Positions 7,695-17,076 of a stretch of DNA of 64,000 bases are shown piece after piece; the first letter of the stretch is position 1; the number at the start of each line of letters is the position of its first letter. A model generated the notes under the pieces. It worked only from the letters and a program-made list of their open reading frames with translations. It searched no databases and had not been told where the DNA came from. The translations under genes were made by a program, and so were the position numbers. The DNA is from Caulobacter sp. NIBR2454 (lineage in GTDB: Bacteria > Pseudomonadota > Alphaproteobacteria > Caulobacterales > Caulobacteraceae): contig NZ_CP114871.1 in the NCBI RefSeq assembly GCF_027474405.1, positions 2,179,001-2,243,000 on the forward strand. Direction: 5' to 3'.

Positions 7695-8747
7695 TTAGAA
7701 CCAGGCGCGAAGCCCGATCACCATGCGTGTTGATCGGGCGTCCTCGCCATGGGCCCGCGCCAGGTCTGCGGTGTCGCCGAACTTGCGTTCGTGCAGCACC
7801 CCGACATAGGGCGCGATCTCCGGCCGGAAGGCGTAGCGAAGGCGAAGGCCGAACTCGCCGCTGGAGAGGCCCGAGCCGATGTTGAGGCGCGAAACGTCCT
7901 GGGCGGCGATGTCGAGTTCGGCGCGCGGCTCCAGGATCAGCTTCTGGGTCAGGCGAAGGTCGTAAGAGCCTTCCAGCCGCGCCGACAGGTCGCCGTCCTC
8001 GGACAGGAACAGGGCGCCGCTCACCTCGAACCAGTAGGGTGCGAGGCCGTCGACGCCGATGGTGGCGTAGCTCAACGACGGCCCGGGTTCGAAGTCGTGC
8101 CGGACGCCGGCCTGAAGGTTGAAGTACGGGCCGATGGCGCGCGAATAGAGCGCCTGGATCTCGGCGCTCTCCAGTTCATCGCCGGCCCCCTCGCCTTCCG
8201 ACGTAACCACGAAGCGGTTGATGTCGCCGCCGAACGAGGCCTGCCCCTCCCAGCCATAGCCGTCCTGGCCGCTCGCCGGTCGATACTCGGCGGTCTCCAG
8301 CATGACCCTGGTCCAGCGCACGTCGCCATGCTCTCGCCGAAGCTGGGCGCGGGCGGCGGCCATCACCTTGGGATCATAGAAGCGCTCGGCGGCGAAGTCG
8401 GTCGGTGGCGGCGGCGCTGGCTCGGTCGCAGGCGGCGGCGCAATCATATGGGCGGCGTGGGGATCAGCCGCCGGCATCGAGTGTCCAGCGTGAGGGTCGG
8501 CGGGCGGCGAGCCCATGTCGTGCCCGGCGTGAGGATCCGGAGCCGGCTGGGCCGGTTCGGACATGTCGTGCCCGGCATGGGGGTCGGAGGCGGCCCAGGG
8601 CGGCGCGTCGTGGCCGACATCGCTGTGACCCGCATGCGGTTCCGCAGGCGCCACCGGCGCCGGGGTCATCACGTGACCGGCGTGCGGATCGCTCTGGGCC
8701 ATGACCGGCTCGGCGATAAAGGCGGTGAGCAGGAGCAGATGCTTCAT
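7695..8747 (-). CDS. copB: Copper resistance protein B, outer membrane
   Basis: 350 aa with a signal peptide (MKHLLLLTAFIAEPVMAQ). The N-terminal ~100 residues contain about six spaced copies of a DPHAGH(D/S)M-type motif, a His/Met-rich copper-binding region, then a Pro-rich linker. From about residue 120 the CopB beta-barrel begins, with alternating strands and the C-terminal IGLRAWF ending typical of outer-membrane barrels. CopB proteins work with CopA in periplasmic and outer-membrane copper tolerance. The start overlaps the copA stop by 4 bases (8744-8747), so translation is coupled. Confidence 0.9.
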   Translation of the reverse strand: MKHLLLLTAFIAEPVMAQSDPHAGHVMTPAPVAPAEPHAGHSDVGHDAPPWAASDPHAGHDMSEPAQPAPDPHAGHDMGSPPADPHAGHSMPAADPHAAHMIAPPPATEPAPPPPTDFAAERFYDPKVMAAARAQLRREHGDVRWTRVMLETAEYRPASGQDGYGWEGQASFGGDINRFVVTSEGEGAGDELESAEIQALYSRAIGPYFNLQAGVRHDFEPGPSLSYATIGVDGLAPYWFEVSGALFLSEDGDLSARLEGSYDLRLTQKLILEPRAELDIAAQDVSRLNIGSGLSSGEFGLRLRYAFRPEIAPYVGVLHERKFGDTADLARAHGEDARSTRMVIGLRAWF

Positions 8748-10444
8748 CCCTGGGCTCCCGCCGCCGGCCGGACCGTCACCACGTTGAACATCCCGGCATG
8801 CATGTGCAGCAGCATGTGGCAGTGGAAGGCCCAGTCACCCGGCGCGTCGGCGGTCAGGTCGAAGCTGACCTTGCCGCCCGGCTGGACGGTGACCGTATGC
8901 TTGCGCGGATGATGGCCGGAATTGCCCGTCACCACCTCGAAGAAGTGCCCGTGCAGGTGGATCGGGTGGGACATCATGGTGTCGTTGACCAGAGTCACCC
9001 GCACACGCTCGTCCTGGGTGAAGGCGATGGGCTTGGTCAGCTCGCTGAACTTCTTGCCGTCGAAGCCCCACATGAACCGTTCCATGTTGCCGGTCAGGTG
9101 AATCTGCATCGTCCGCGACGGCGGCCTGGGATCAGGATTGGGCTGCAGGGCGGCGAGGTCGGTATAGACCAGCACCCTGTGACCGACGTCCGCCAAGCCG
9201 ACGCCGGGCTCGCCCGTCCGATCCATCGGCATGGGCGAGATCATCTGCACGCCGGGGCCCATCTTCACCTGGGGGGCGTTGGCGGGATCGCGCATCGACA
9301 TGCCGCTGTGGTCCATGCCGGCGTGGGCCGCGCCGCCGTCCATGCCCATGTCTTTCATGCCTAGCACCGGACGCTGGCGCAGAGGCGGCACGGCGGCGGT
9401 CATCCCGACGCGGGGCGCGAGCGTGCCGCGCGCCATGCCGGAACGGTCTGCCGCCTCCGCCACCAGGGTATAGGCGCGGTCGTCGGTCGGCTGGACGATG
9501 ATGTCGTAGGTCTCGGCGGGAGATATCTGGAATTCGTCCACGGCCACCGGGCGCACCGCCTCGCCGTCGGCCTGGACCACGCTGAGCTTCAGGCCCGGGA
9601 TACGGACGTTGAAGACGGTCATGGAGGCGGCGTTGATAAAGCGCAGGCGCACGCGCTCGCCCGGCTGGAACAGGCCGGTCCAGTTGTCCTTCGGGCCATG
9701 GCCGTTGATCAGGAAACTGTAGATCGACCCGGTGACGTCAAGGATATCGGTGGGGTCCATGCGCATGCCGGACCATTCCACGCGCTCCTTCAGCGACTGG
9801 TCCTTGCCTGCGAGCAGGCCAGCGACAGTCTGCTTCTGCTGATTGAACACGCCCGCCTGCTGCTTGAGCTTCTGCAGCACCTTGTGCGGATGCAGGAAGC
9901 TGTAGTCCGACAACACCACCACGTGCTCGCGGTCATAGGGTGCCGGCTCGTCGCCCTTGGGGTCGATGATGATCGGCCCGTAGTGGCCCTCCAGCTCCTG
10001 CAGGCCGGAATGGCTGTGGTACCAGTAGGTGCCCGACTGGATGATCGGGAATTCGTAGACGAAGGTCTCGCCGGGCTTGATCCCGGGGAAGCTGACGCCC
10101 GGCACGCCGTCCATCTGGAACGGCACCAGCAGGCCGTGCCAGTGGATGGAAGTGTCCTCATCCAGGGTGTTGGTCACCGCGATGCGGACGTTCTGGCCTT
10201 CGCGCAGGCGGATCAGGGGGCCGGGGACCGTGCCGTTGGTGGTTACGGCATGGCCGGTGCGCCCGTCGATCTTCACCGTCGCGTGGCCAATGGTGAGCTT
10301 GATGTCTTCGCCGGAAAGGCCGGCCGGACGGTCTGACGACGCGGCGCGAGCCCAGGCAGGGAGCAGACCCGAGGCGCCGACGCCCGCGAAAGCCGCCGCG
10401 GCGCGCAGCAGGCCGCGACGGCCAATGCTCAGGTCTGTACGCAT
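8744..10444 (-). CDS. copA: Multicopper oxidase CopA, copper resistance
   Basis: 566 aa with a Tat signal (IGRRGLLRAAAAFAGV, cleavage near AWARA). Three cupredoxin domains are marked by HWHG and HSHSG (about residues 100-145) and by HPIHLHGHF and HCHMLLHMHAGM near the C-terminus, which supply the type 1, 2 and 3 copper ligands. A Met/His-rich insertion (around MKDMGMDGG and GMDHSGMSM, residues ~360-385) is typical of CopA/PcoA. The protein binds copper and probably oxidises Cu(I) in the periplasm. First gene of the copAB operon; no recognisable metal-responsive operator was found in the 114 bases upstream. Confidence 0.94.
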   Translation of the reverse strand: MRTDLSIGRRGLLRAAAAFAGVGASGLLPAWARAASSDRPAGLSGEDIKLTIGHATVKIDGRTGHAVTTNGTVPGPLIRLREGQNVRIAVTNTLDEDTSIHWHGLLVPFQMDGVPGVSFPGIKPGETFVYEFPIIQSGTYWYHSHSGLQELEGHYGPIIIDPKGDEPAPYDREHVVVLSDYSFLHPHKVLQKLKQQAGVFNQQKQTVAGLLAGKDQSLKERVEWSGMRMDPTDILDVTGSIYSFLINGHGPKDNWTGLFQPGERVRLRFINAASMTVFNVRIPGLKLSVVQADGEAVRPVAVDEFQISPAETYDIIVQPTDDRAYTLVAEAADRSGMARGTLAPRVGMTAAVPPLRQRPVLGMKDMGMDGGAAHAGMDHSGMSMRDPANAPQVKMGPGVQMISPMPMDRTGEPGVGLADVGHRVLVYTDLAALQPNPDPRPPSRTMQIHLTGNMERFMWGFDGKKFSELTKPIAFTQDERVRVTLVNDTMMSHPIHLHGHFFEVVTGNSGHHPRKHTVTVQPGGKVSFDLTADAPGDWAFHCHMLLHMHAGMFNVVTVRPAAGAQG

Positions 10445-10526
10445 ACTTGTCTTCCTCGCCGTCCCAACGCCCTACCCGACTCTCCGCTCGGAGAGAACCG
10501 GCCGGCGTGGCTACACATGGCGAGAA

Positions 10527-10552
10527 GGGAGCGCCGCGCAAGCGACGCTCCC
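10527..10552 (-). terminator. Hairpin downstream of the first rcnB-like gene
   Basis: GGGAGCG (10527-10533) pairs with CGCTCCC (10546-10552) across 12 bases. It follows the minus-strand stop at 10559 and lies before copA. The T-tract is weak (TTCTCG on the minus strand). Confidence 0.45.
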
Positions 10553-10558
10553 CAGGTT

Positions 10559-10981
10559 TTAGCGGTAGTCGTAGCGGTTGTTGTTGTTGCTGGCGATGAT
10601 CGAGGCGATGATTCCGGTGGCCAGGGCCGCCATCACCACGTCGCCGCTGTCGGTGCGGTAGTAGCCGTAACCCCGGGGCGGACGGGCGTAACCGTAACGA
10701 CCATAGTCGTTGATCCGATAGTCGTGGCTCCGATAGTGGGCGAAGCGCTGACCGCGTTGATAGCGATAGGGCGAATAGCCGCCACGGCGATTGTCGAAGC
10801 GATCGCGGTGATCGGGACGCCCGTCACGGTCGCGGTCGTAGCCACGCTCGGCGTAGTTGGGGCGACCGTCACGATCCAGGTCCCCGTAAGGACCACGTCC
10901 GCCGCCGTAGGGCTGAGCCGAGGCCGCGCTCGCGACGAAGGTCGTGGCGACAGCGGCGGCGATGAGAAGGGCCTTTTTCAT
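10559..10981 (-). CDS. RcnB-like periplasmic protein, copy 1
   Basis: 140 aa from the ATG at 10981, chosen for the AAGGAG ribosome binding site and the signal peptide (MKKALLIAAAVATTFVASAASAQ). The mature part is low-complexity Arg/Asp/Tyr/Gly, with GDLDRDGRPNYAERGYDRDRDG repeats. It ends in the RcnB-type module: YGRYGYARPPRGYGYYRTDSGD followed by a hydrophobic AALATGIIASII segment. RcnB in E. coli is a periplasmic nickel/cobalt homeostasis factor; the larger alphaproteobacterial family is not characterised to my knowledge. A paralogue lies at 12642-13136 on the other strand. Next to copper genes, so an envelope metal-stress role is possible but unproven. Confidence 0.75.
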   Translation of the reverse strand: MKKALLIAAAVATTFVASAASAQPYGGGRGPYGDLDRDGRPNYAERGYDRDRDGRPDHRDRFDNRRGGYSPYRYQRGQRFAHYRSHDYRINDYGRYGYARPPRGYGYYRTDSGDVVMAALATGIIASIIASNNNNRYDYR

Positions 10982-11145
10982 GGGTAGCTCCTTTTGAGGA
11001 GACCATTGATAAGCCCAGACGTCTGAACGGGATCGGGGGTCGCCGTTCACCTGGCGTTCACCGGGAAATTTCGGACGCGCGTCCACTCAACGTCGATAGT
11101 GACGACGTTGATACCTGATGATTTCAGATGGGTGCGCCCAAAGGC

Positions 11146-11236
11146 TGGCGGAGACGGAGGGATTCGAACCCTCGATACCCTTTAGAGGTATGTCGCTTTA
11201 GCAAAGCGGTGCCTTCAGCCACTCGGCCACGTCTCC
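11146..11236 (-). tRNA. tRNA-Ser (anticodon GCT)
   Basis: Reading the minus strand, the acceptor arm GGAGACG pairs with CGTCTCC. There is a long variable arm typical of serine tRNAs, the anticodon loop reads TTGCTAA (anticodon GCT, codons AGC/AGT), the T loop has TTCGAAT, and a genomic CCA follows (11146-11148). Confidence 0.96.
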
Positions 11237-11252
11237 CCGCTTGGGGATGGTT

Positions 11253-11281
11253 CGGATAGCGTGTTCGCGACGGCGTTGCAA
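11253..11281 (-). promoter_or_regulatory. Probable promoter of tRNA-Ser
   Basis: On the minus strand, TTGCAA (11276-11281) and TATCCG (11253-11258) are separated by 17 bases and lie 17 bases upstream of the tRNA. They resemble sigma-70 -35 and -10 elements. Confidence 0.45.
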
Positions 11282-11358
11282 CGACGAGAACACGAAAATA
11301 CGCCGATCCCCGACAAAGGCGTCGCCGGGGCGGCTTCAATCATCGGCGGGCGGCGGGA

Positions 11359-11634
11359 TCAGCCCCGCGCCAGCCACTCGCGCGCGGCGCGCTGAGCCTC
11401 GGCCACCTCGTCGGTGTCCATCTCGGCGCTCAGCTCCTTGCGGTAGATCTTGGCTTCCATCGAGCCGCGCATGGCGGCCAGATTGAACAGCATGTGCGCC
11501 GAAACGTAGTCGAGTGGCGCGCCGCCCTGGCCCGTCGAGTAGAGCAGCCCCATGCGGAACAGCTCGTCCCCGCTGGATTCCGCGGTCGGCAGCGGAATTC
11601 CGCCTTCCATTTCCCTGTCCATGCTTGCCAGCAT
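11359..11634 (-). CDS. Sel1-like repeat protein, small
   Basis: 91 aa. The core, from DELFRMGLLYSTGQGG to AHMLFNLAAMRGSMEAK, is a Sel1-type helical hairpin of the TPR-like kind (alanine/glycine-rich, A..LFNLAA). There is no signal peptide. Small single-repeat proteins of this type are common in Alphaproteobacteria and may be protein-protein adaptors; no partner is suggested by the neighbours. The ATG at 11634 follows AGGGGACGACG; an internal Met six codons later is an alternative start. Confidence 0.7.
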   Translation of the reverse strand: MLASMDREMEGGIPLPTAESSGDELFRMGLLYSTGQGGAPLDYVSAHMLFNLAAMRGSMEAKIYRKELSAEMDTDEVAEAQRAAREWLARG

Positions 11635-11743
11635 GATCGTCGTCCCCTGTGCGCGGACGCCGTTCTGGCCTCCGTCAGACTCAGCAAAGACGAGTGTCGC
11701 TGAAGATAGGGTTAACCGCGGAACACCCTAAACCGTCATGAAT

Positions 11744-12469
11744 CTAGCGCGCTCGCTGGCCGAACAGGACGCTGCGGGCCTGATCACCGGCTTTGCCGGC
11801 GTTGGCGAGGGCGGCGTTGCGAAGCTCATTGCCCAGCTTGAAGCCGGTCTGGACGGCCGCGCGCTCGCCCACCCGCTCGAACCACGCCTTCAGATGCGGA
11901 AACTCCTCGATCTGGATGCCCTGGTTCTTCCAGGGCACGACCCAGGGCCAGGACGCCATGTCGGCGATGGAGTAGTCGCCCGCGATGAAGTCACGATCCG
12001 CCAGACGCTTGTTCAGCACGCCATACAGGCGATGCGTTTCGTTGGTGTAGCGGATGGCGCCGTAGGCCACCTGACGCTGGTCGCGGATCATGGCCGGGGC
12101 GTACTGGCGGAAATGATGGGTCTGGCCGGCCATGGGGCCCAGGCCGCCGACCTGCCAGAACAGCCATTGATCGATCTCGACCTGGTCGCGGGCGTTCGCG
12201 CCATAGAATTGGCCGCTCTTGCGGGCCAGGTACTGCAGGATGGCGCCAGACTCGAAGATCGAGATCGGCTGACCGTCAGAGCCGTCGGGATCGACGATGG
12301 CGGGCATGCGGCCATTGGGGCTGATGGCCTGGAAGCCGGGTTCGAACTGTTCGCCTTTGCCAATGTTCACCGGGACCATGCGGTATGGCAGCCCCATCTC
12401 CTCCAGGGCGATGCTGACCTTCCAGCCATTGGGGGTGGGCCAGTAGTGGAGCTCGATCTCGCCAGCCAT
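11744..12469 (-). CDS. Glutathione S-transferase family protein (Ure2p/YfcG-like)
   Basis: 241 aa from the ATG at 12469, chosen because the thioredoxin-like domain starts at once (IELHYWPTPNGWKVSIALEE) and AGGGAAG lies upstream; the open frame to 12547 adds only unstructured sequence. The N-terminal domain has the cis-Pro block PNGRMPAI and the glutathione gamma-glutamyl contact IFESGAILQYLA. The C-terminal helical domain has the DYSIADMASWPW capping motif. Similar to E. coli YfcG/YghU, which are glutathione-dependent disulfide-bond oxidoreductases. The substrate is unknown. Monocistronic, with a rcnB-like gene divergent. Confidence 0.85.
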   Translation of the reverse strand: MAGEIELHYWPTPNGWKVSIALEEMGLPYRMVPVNIGKGEQFEPGFQAISPNGRMPAIVDPDGSDGQPISIFESGAILQYLARKSGQFYGANARDQVEIDQWLFWQVGGLGPMAGQTHHFRQYAPAMIRDQRQVAYGAIRYTNETHRLYGVLNKRLADRDFIAGDYSIADMASWPWVVPWKNQGIQIEEFPHLKAWFERVGERAAVQTGFKLGNELRNAALANAGKAGDQARSVLFGQRAR

Positions 12470-12641
12470 GTGCGCGCTTCCCTTTTGTTGTGCTGTTCCA
12501 ACATGGCGATAGGGCGTTCTGCTGCAAGCCCTGTTGCTGACGATCATGTTCAGGTGGGGTTCAGGCGGCGCTTGTCATCTTGGCTTCATCGAATGAGCGG
12601 CCGCCCCTCAAGGCGCCGCGACCAACAAGGAGAGGTCATCG

Positions 12642-13136
12642 ATGAAACGTTTGCTGCTGACCCTCGCCGCCGCTGCGGCCGTGATCGGTCCGATCGCCGC
12701 GACGGCTTCGGAAGCCGCCGCCCAGGATTGGGGCCGCCGCGACCGCTATGAGCGCCGCGACGACCGTCGGGACTATCGCCACGACCGCCGCGAATACCGT
12801 GACGACCGCCGCAATTACAGCCGCGGCTATCGCGACGGGTACAGGTCCAGCGGACGTTGGGACCGCGCCCGCCACAACGGCTACTACTGGAACAACCGCT
12901 GGTACTACGGCCCGCCCCCGTCGGCCTATTACGGCCGCCCCGGCTTCAGCGTCGGCTATTCGTCCTGGCGTCCGGGCGGCTACCTGCCGCCGTACTACCG
13001 CGAGCACCGCATCTACGACTATGGCCGCTATGGCCTGCGTCCGCCACCGCGGGGCTACTACTGGTACCGCGCTGGCGACGACTACCTGCTGGCCGCCGTC
13101 GCTTCGGGCCTGATCTTCGACATCATCACCCGGTAG
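12642..13136 (+). CDS. RcnB-like periplasmic protein, copy 2
   Basis: 164 aa with a signal peptide (MKRLLLTLAAAAAVIGPIA, cleavage near AAAQ). An Arg/Asp/Tyr repeat region follows (DRYERRDDRRDYRHDRREY) and then a Tyr/Pro-rich middle. The C-terminal RcnB module IYDYGRYGLRPPPRGYYWYRAGDDYLLAAVASGLI has the same order as the protein at 10559-10981. AAGGAGAGG precedes the ATG. The highly charged, Tyr-rich mature part suggests a periplasmic, possibly envelope-associated protein. Family function outside E. coli RcnB is not settled. Confidence 0.75.
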   Translation: MKRLLLTLAAAAAVIGPIAATASEAAAQDWGRRDRYERRDDRRDYRHDRREYRDDRRNYSRGYRDGYRSSGRWDRARHNGYYWNNRWYYGPPPSAYYGRPGFSVGYSSWRPGGYLPPYYREHRIYDYGRYGLRPPPRGYYWYRAGDDYLLAAVASGLIFDIITR

Positions 13137-13177
13137 TCGAAGTCACCGCAAAGCCGTAGCTGAATTATCCAACCACA

Positions 13178-13207
13178 AACGCCCCGGAGATCGCTCTCCG
13201 GGGCGTT
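13178..13207. terminator. Bidirectional terminator between rcnB-like gene and gatB
   Basis: AACGCCCCGGAGA (13178-13190) and TCTCCGGGGCGTT (13195-13207) form a perfect 13-bp stem with a TCGC loop between convergent genes. CTGCTTTTC follows on the plus strand. Confidence 0.85.
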
Positions 13208-13232
13208 CTGCTTTTCAGCGATGCGACGAAGC

Positions 13233-14723
13233 CTAGAGGCCTAGTTTGGCCTTCAGGATGTCGTTGACGGCGGCCGGATTGGCCTTGCCGCCGGTCTCCT
13301 TCATCACCTGGCCCACGAACCAGCCGATGGCCTGGGGCTTTTCCTTCACGGCCGCGGCCTTGTCGGGGTTGGCGGCGATCAGGGCGTCCACGGCGGCTTC
13401 GATCGGGCCGGTGTCGGTGATCTGAACCAGGCCGTGCTTCTCGACGATAGCGGCCGGAGCCCCCTCGCCCGCCCACATGTGGTCGAACACCGTCCGGGCG
13501 ATCTTGCCCGAGATGGTGCCGTCCTCGATCAGGGCGACCAGGGCGCCGATGTCCGCCGCGCTGATCGGCGAGGCGGTGATCTCGAGCCCGTCCTTGCCCA
13601 GACGGCCCATCAGGTCGTTCAGGGTCCAGTTGGCGACCAGCTTGGCGTCGCGGCCCTTGGCGGCTTCCTCGAAGAAGGCCGCCACGTCGCCGTCCGAGGT
13701 CAGGACCGAGGCGTCATAGGCCGACAGGCCGTAGTCGCCCATCAGCCGGGCCTTCTTGGCGTCGGGCAGTTCGGGCAGGCCGGCTTCGATCTCTTTCACC
13801 CAGGCCGGATCGATTTCCAGCGGCAGCAGGTCCGGATCGGGGAAATACCGATAGTCATGCGCCTCTTCTTTCGAGCGCATGGACCGGGTCTCGTTCTTGG
13901 TCGGATCGAACAGGCGGGTCTCCTGGTCGATCTTGCCGCCGTCCTCCAGGATCTCGATCTGGCGGCGGGCCTCGTAGTTGATGGCCTGCTGGATGAAGCG
14001 GTAGCTGTTGACGTTCTTGATCTCGCAGCGCGTGCCCAGATGGCTGAAGCTGCCGGTCTCGCGGAACTTCTCGTAGTCGCCGGGACGGCAGACCGAGACG
14101 TTCACGTCGGCGCGCAGGTTGCCCTTCTCCATGTCGCCGTCGCAGGTGCCCAGCGTGACCAGGATCGCGCGCAGCTTCTTGACGTAGGCGGCGGCGTCTT
14201 CCGGCGAGCGCATGTCCGGCTTGCTGACGATCTCCATCAGGGCCGTGCCGGCGCGGTTCAGGTCGACGAAGGTCGCCTTGGGGTCCAGGTCGTGGATCGA
14301 CTTGCCGGCGTCCTGCTCCAGGTGCAGGCGCTCGATGCGCACCGAAAAGCTGGTGCCGTCGATGCGATCGACGGTCACTTCGCCCTCACCCACGATCGGG
14401 TGCTGGAACTGGCTGATCTGATAGCCCTGCGGCAGGTCGGGATAGAAGTAGTTCTTGCGGTCGAAGCGGCTCTTCAGATTGATCTGCGCCTTCAGGCCCA
14501 GGCCCGTGCGGACCGCCTGTTCCACGCAGTACTTGTTGAGCACAGGCAGCATGCCGGGCATGGCGGCGTCGACGAGCGAGACCTGCTCGTTGGGACCCGC
14601 GCCGAAGCCGACGGCCGCGCCGCTGAACAGCTTGGAGTTGGACGCCACCTGGGCGTGGACCTCGAGACCGAGAACGATCTCCCAGTCGCCGGTGCGGCCC
14701 TTGAGTGTGAAGGTTTCCGTCAT
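13233..14723 (-). CDS. gatB: Aspartyl/glutamyl-tRNA amidotransferase subunit B
   Basis: 496 aa from the ATG at 14723 ([25 protein letters not shown]); the frame is open further upstream into gatA but that is not coding. EVHAQ, the catalytic-cradle block [15 protein letters not shown] and [16 protein letters not shown] are GatB signatures; the C-terminal ~150 residues form the helical YqeY-like tRNA-binding domain. GatCAB converts misacylated Glu-tRNA(Gln) and/or Asp-tRNA(Asn) to the correct amide forms. Third gene of gatC-gatA-gatB, starting 2 bases after the gatA stop. Confidence 0.95.
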   Translation of the reverse strand: MTETFTLKGRTGDWEIVLGLEVHAQVASNSKLFSGAAVGFGAGPNEQVSLVDAAMPGMLPVLNKYCVEQAVRTGLGLKAQINLKSRFDRKNYFYPDLPQGYQISQFQHPIVGEGEVTVDRIDGTSFSVRIERLHLEQDAGKSIHDLDPKATFVDLNRAGTALMEIVSKPDMRSPEDAAAYVKKLRAILVTLGTCDGDMEKGNLRADVNVSVCRPGDYEKFRETGSFSHLGTRCEIKNVNSYRFIQQAINYEARRQIEILEDGGKIDQETRLFDPTKNETRSMRSKEEAHDYRYFPDPDLLPLEIDPAWVKEIEAGLPELPDAKKARLMGDYGLSAYDASVLTSDGDVAAFFEEAAKGRDAKLVANWTLNDLMGRLGKDGLEITASPISAADIGALVALIEDGTISGKIARTVFDHMWAGEGAPAAIVEKHGLVQITDTGPIEAAVDALIAANPDKAAAVKEKPQAIGWFVGQVMKETGGKANPAAVNDILKAKLGL

Positions 14724-14725
14724 CG

Positions 14726-16198
14726 CTACCACCACCGCTCGGCTTTGGCCGTGAAGCCTGCCGCCTTTTCGATCGCGCCGCCGACGCTGAACACCGTGTC
14801 CTCGTCCAGAGGACGGCCGATGATCTGCAGGCCCAGCGGCAGTCCGTTGACGTCCAGGCCGGCCGGAACGCTCATGGACGGCAGGCCGGCCAGATTCGTG
14901 GTCACCGTGAAGACGTCGTTCAGGTACATGGCGATCGGATCGTTGCTGTTCTCGCCCAGGCCGAAGGCCGCCGACGGAGCCGTCGGGGTCAGCAGGGCGT
15001 CGCACTTTTCCCAGGCCTGTTCAAAGTCGTCGGCGATGCGCCGGCGGACCTTCTGGGCCTTGAGGTAGTAGGCGTCGTAATAGCCGGCGCTCAGCACATA
15101 GGTGCCGATCATGATCCGGCGCTTCACTTCCTGGCCAAAGCCCTGGGCGCGGCTGTTCTCGTAGACCTCGGTCAGGTTGCCGCCCTCGGCCCGCAGGCCG
15201 TAGCGCATGCCGTCATAGCGGGCGAGGTTCGAGGAAGCTTCGGCCGGGGCCACGATGTAATAGGCCGGCAGGGCGTATTTGGTGTGCGGCAGCGAGACCT
15301 CGACGATCTCGCAGCCGGCTTCCTTCAGCCAGTTGATGCCGTCCTGCCAGAGCCTCTCGATCTCGGCCGGCATGCCGTCGACGCGATACTCTTTCGGCAC
15401 GCCGATGCGCAGGCCCTTGACCGACTTGCCGACAAAGCTGGCGAAGTCAGGCACCTCGATGTCGAGGCTGGTGGAGTCCTTGGGGTCATGGCCCGACATG
15501 GACTTCAGCAGGATGGCGGCGTCCTCGACCGTCTTGGCGATCGGGCCGGCCTGATCCAGCGAGCTGGCGAAGGCGACGACGCCCCAGCGCGAGCAACGGC
15601 CATAGGTCGGCTTGATGCCGACCGTGCCGGTGAAGGCGGCCGGCTGACGGATCGAGCCGCCGGTGTCGGTCGCCGTGGCGCCCAGGCACAGATCGGCGGC
15701 CACCGAGGCGGCCGAACCACCCGACGAACCGCCAGGGGTCAGGGCCTTGTTCGAGGCGGACGAACGCCAGGGATTGGTCACCGGGCCAAAGGCGCTGGTC
15801 TCGTTGGACGAGCCCATGGCGAACTCGTCCATGTTCAGCTTGCCCAGCATGAGCGCGCCGTCGCGCCACAGGTTGGACGTCACCGTGCTCTCGTACGGCG
15901 GCTTGAACTCGCCCAGGATCTTCGAACAGGCGGTGGCCCGCACGTCCTTGGTGCAGAACAGGTCCTTGATGCCCAGCGGCGCGCCTTCAAGGGCGCCGGC
16001 CTCTCCCTTGGCCAGGCGAGCGTCGGACTGTTCAGCCGAGGCGAGCGCCAGATCCGGCGTCTCCAGCACGAAGGCGTTCAGGGGACGCGCGGCCTCGACG
16101 GCGGCGATGTGCGCCTTGGTCAGCTCGACGGCCGAGAATTGCTTGGCCTTCAGACCGTCGAGGGCGGCCTTGAGAGTCAGGGAGGTAAGCGCGGTCAT
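14726..16198 (-). CDS. gatA: Aspartyl/glutamyl-tRNA amidotransferase subunit A
   Basis: 490 aa of the amidase signature family. GIKDLFC holds the catalytic Lys (about residue 77), [16 protein letters not shown] the glycine/serine-rich signature, and [15 protein letters not shown] the cis-Ser and nucleophilic Ser. GatA hydrolyses glutamine and passes ammonia to GatB for amidation of misacylated tRNA. The ATG overlaps the gatC stop by 4 bases (16195-16198), so translation is coupled. Length is normal for the family. Confidence 0.95.
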   Translation of the reverse strand: MTALTSLTLKAALDGLKAKQFSAVELTKAHIAAVEAARPLNAFVLETPDLALASAEQSDARLAKGEAGALEGAPLGIKDLFCTKDVRATACSKILGEFKPPYESTVTSNLWRDGALMLGKLNMDEFAMGSSNETSAFGPVTNPWRSSASNKALTPGGSSGGSAASVAADLCLGATATDTGGSIRQPAAFTGTVGIKPTYGRCSRWGVVAFASSLDQAGPIAKTVEDAAILLKSMSGHDPKDSTSLDIEVPDFASFVGKSVKGLRIGVPKEYRVDGMPAEIERLWQDGINWLKEAGCEIVEVSLPHTKYALPAYYIVAPAEASSNLARYDGMRYGLRAEGGNLTEVYENSRAQGFGQEVKRRIMIGTYVLSAGYYDAYYLKAQKVRRRIADDFEQAWEKCDALLTPTAPSAAFGLGENSNDPIAMYLNDVFTVTTNLAGLPSMSVPAGLDVNGLPLGLQIIGRPLDEDTVFSVGGAIEKAAGFTAKAERWW

Positions 16199-16482
16199 TC
16201 CACCACCTTCGGGACGACGAAGAAGCCGTCCACGGACTTCGGAGCATTCTTGGTCACGACGGAGGCGTCGCCGCCGTCGGTGACGATGTCGGCGCGCAGC
16301 GGCAGGGCCTGGGCCACCACAGAGGTCATGGGCTCGACACCGTCGGTGTCGACTTCAGCCAACTGCTCGATCCACTGCATGATGCCGTTCAACTCCTGGG
16401 CGAGCGGCTCGATCCGGTCTTCCGGTTCGGCGATGCGGGCGAGCCGGGCGACCTTGCGGACGGTCGCGGCGTCAATGGCCAT
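16195..16482 (-). CDS. gatC: Aspartyl/glutamyl-tRNA amidotransferase subunit C
   Basis: 95 aa. The N-terminal helical segment [11 protein letters not shown], the central [22 protein letters not shown] block and the extended C-terminal tail are typical of GatC, the small subunit that wraps around the GatA/GatB interface and stabilises it. AAGGAGAGGCCC precedes the ATG. First gene of the gatCAB operon, divergent from ruvX. Confidence 0.94.
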   Translation of the reverse strand: MAIDAATVRKVARLARIAEPEDRIEPLAQELNGIMQWIEQLAEVDTDGVEPMTSVVAQALPLRADIVTDGGDASVVTKNAPKSVDGFFVVPKVVE

Positions 16483-16566
16483 GGGCCTCTCCTTGAATTC
16501 GAACGGCAGGGGTTACTCGCCGAAGCGATGGGTTTCAAGCCGCACGGATGCCGCTATTACAAAGCC

Positions 16567-17034
16567 ATGCCCGTTCTGGACCTTATTGACCTGCCCGCCG
16601 CCCTGCCCGCCCACGCGCCGATCATCGGCCTGGACCTGGGAGAAAAGACCATCGGCGTGGCCGTGAGCGACGCCACCCGCACCGTGGCCAGCCCCTTGGT
16701 GACCCTGCCCAAGGGCAAGTTCACCGACGACGCTAAGGCCCTGTTCAAGATCATGGACGGGCGAAGCGCTGCGGGAATCGTCATCGGCCTGCCGGTGAAC
16801 ATGGACGGGACCGAGGGGACGCGCTGCCAGTCCAACCGCGCCTTCGCGCGCAACCTGTTCCGCTTTCGCGACTTGCCGATCGCCTTCTGGGACGAGCGGA
16901 TGTCGACCATGGCCATCAACCGCATGCTGATCGACGAGCATGACATCACCCGCAAGCGCCGCGGCGAGGTGGTCGACAAGCTGGCCGCCGTCTGGATCCT
17001 GCAGGGGGCGCTGGAGCGGCTGCGGACCATCTAG
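16567..17034 (+). CDS. ruvX: Putative pre-16S rRNA nuclease / Holliday junction resolvase-like (YqgF/RuvX)
   Basis: 155 aa from the ATG at 16567; an upstream ATG at 16528 would add 13 unconserved residues. An RNase H-like fold is seen from IIGLDLGEKTIGVAVSD (first catalytic Asp in GLDLG), IVIGLPVNMDGTEG, and WDERMSTMAINRML (catalytic Glu), with a C-terminal DKLAAVWILQGAL helix carrying the last acidic residue. YqgF is implicated in final 5' maturation of 16S rRNA and was earlier proposed as a resolvase. It stands upstream of pyrB on the same strand. Confidence 0.9.
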   Translation: MPVLDLIDLPAALPAHAPIIGLDLGEKTIGVAVSDATRTVASPLVTLPKGKFTDDAKALFKIMDGRSAAGIVIGLPVNMDGTEGTRCQSNRAFARNLFRFRDLPIAFWDERMSTMAINRMLIDEHDITRKRRGEVVDKLAAVWILQGALERLRTI

Positions 17035-17076
17035 CCCGCTTGGATTTCGGGCCGAACCCGCCTAGAAGGCGGGCTC

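Noticed and set aside
12642..13136. Arg/Asp/Tyr-rich repeats as a possible DNA repeat array or CRISPR-like element
   Set aside because: The periodicity follows codons of a signal-peptide-bearing RcnB-like protein, with no constant repeat/spacer pattern.
10527..13207. Genomic island at tRNA-Ser
   Set aside because: No integrase, direct repeat of the tRNA 3' end or change in composition; flanking genes look native.
13434..15068. 544-codon plus-strand frame opposite gatB/gatA
   Set aside because: Antisense frame of strongly conserved gat genes; no motifs and biased composition.
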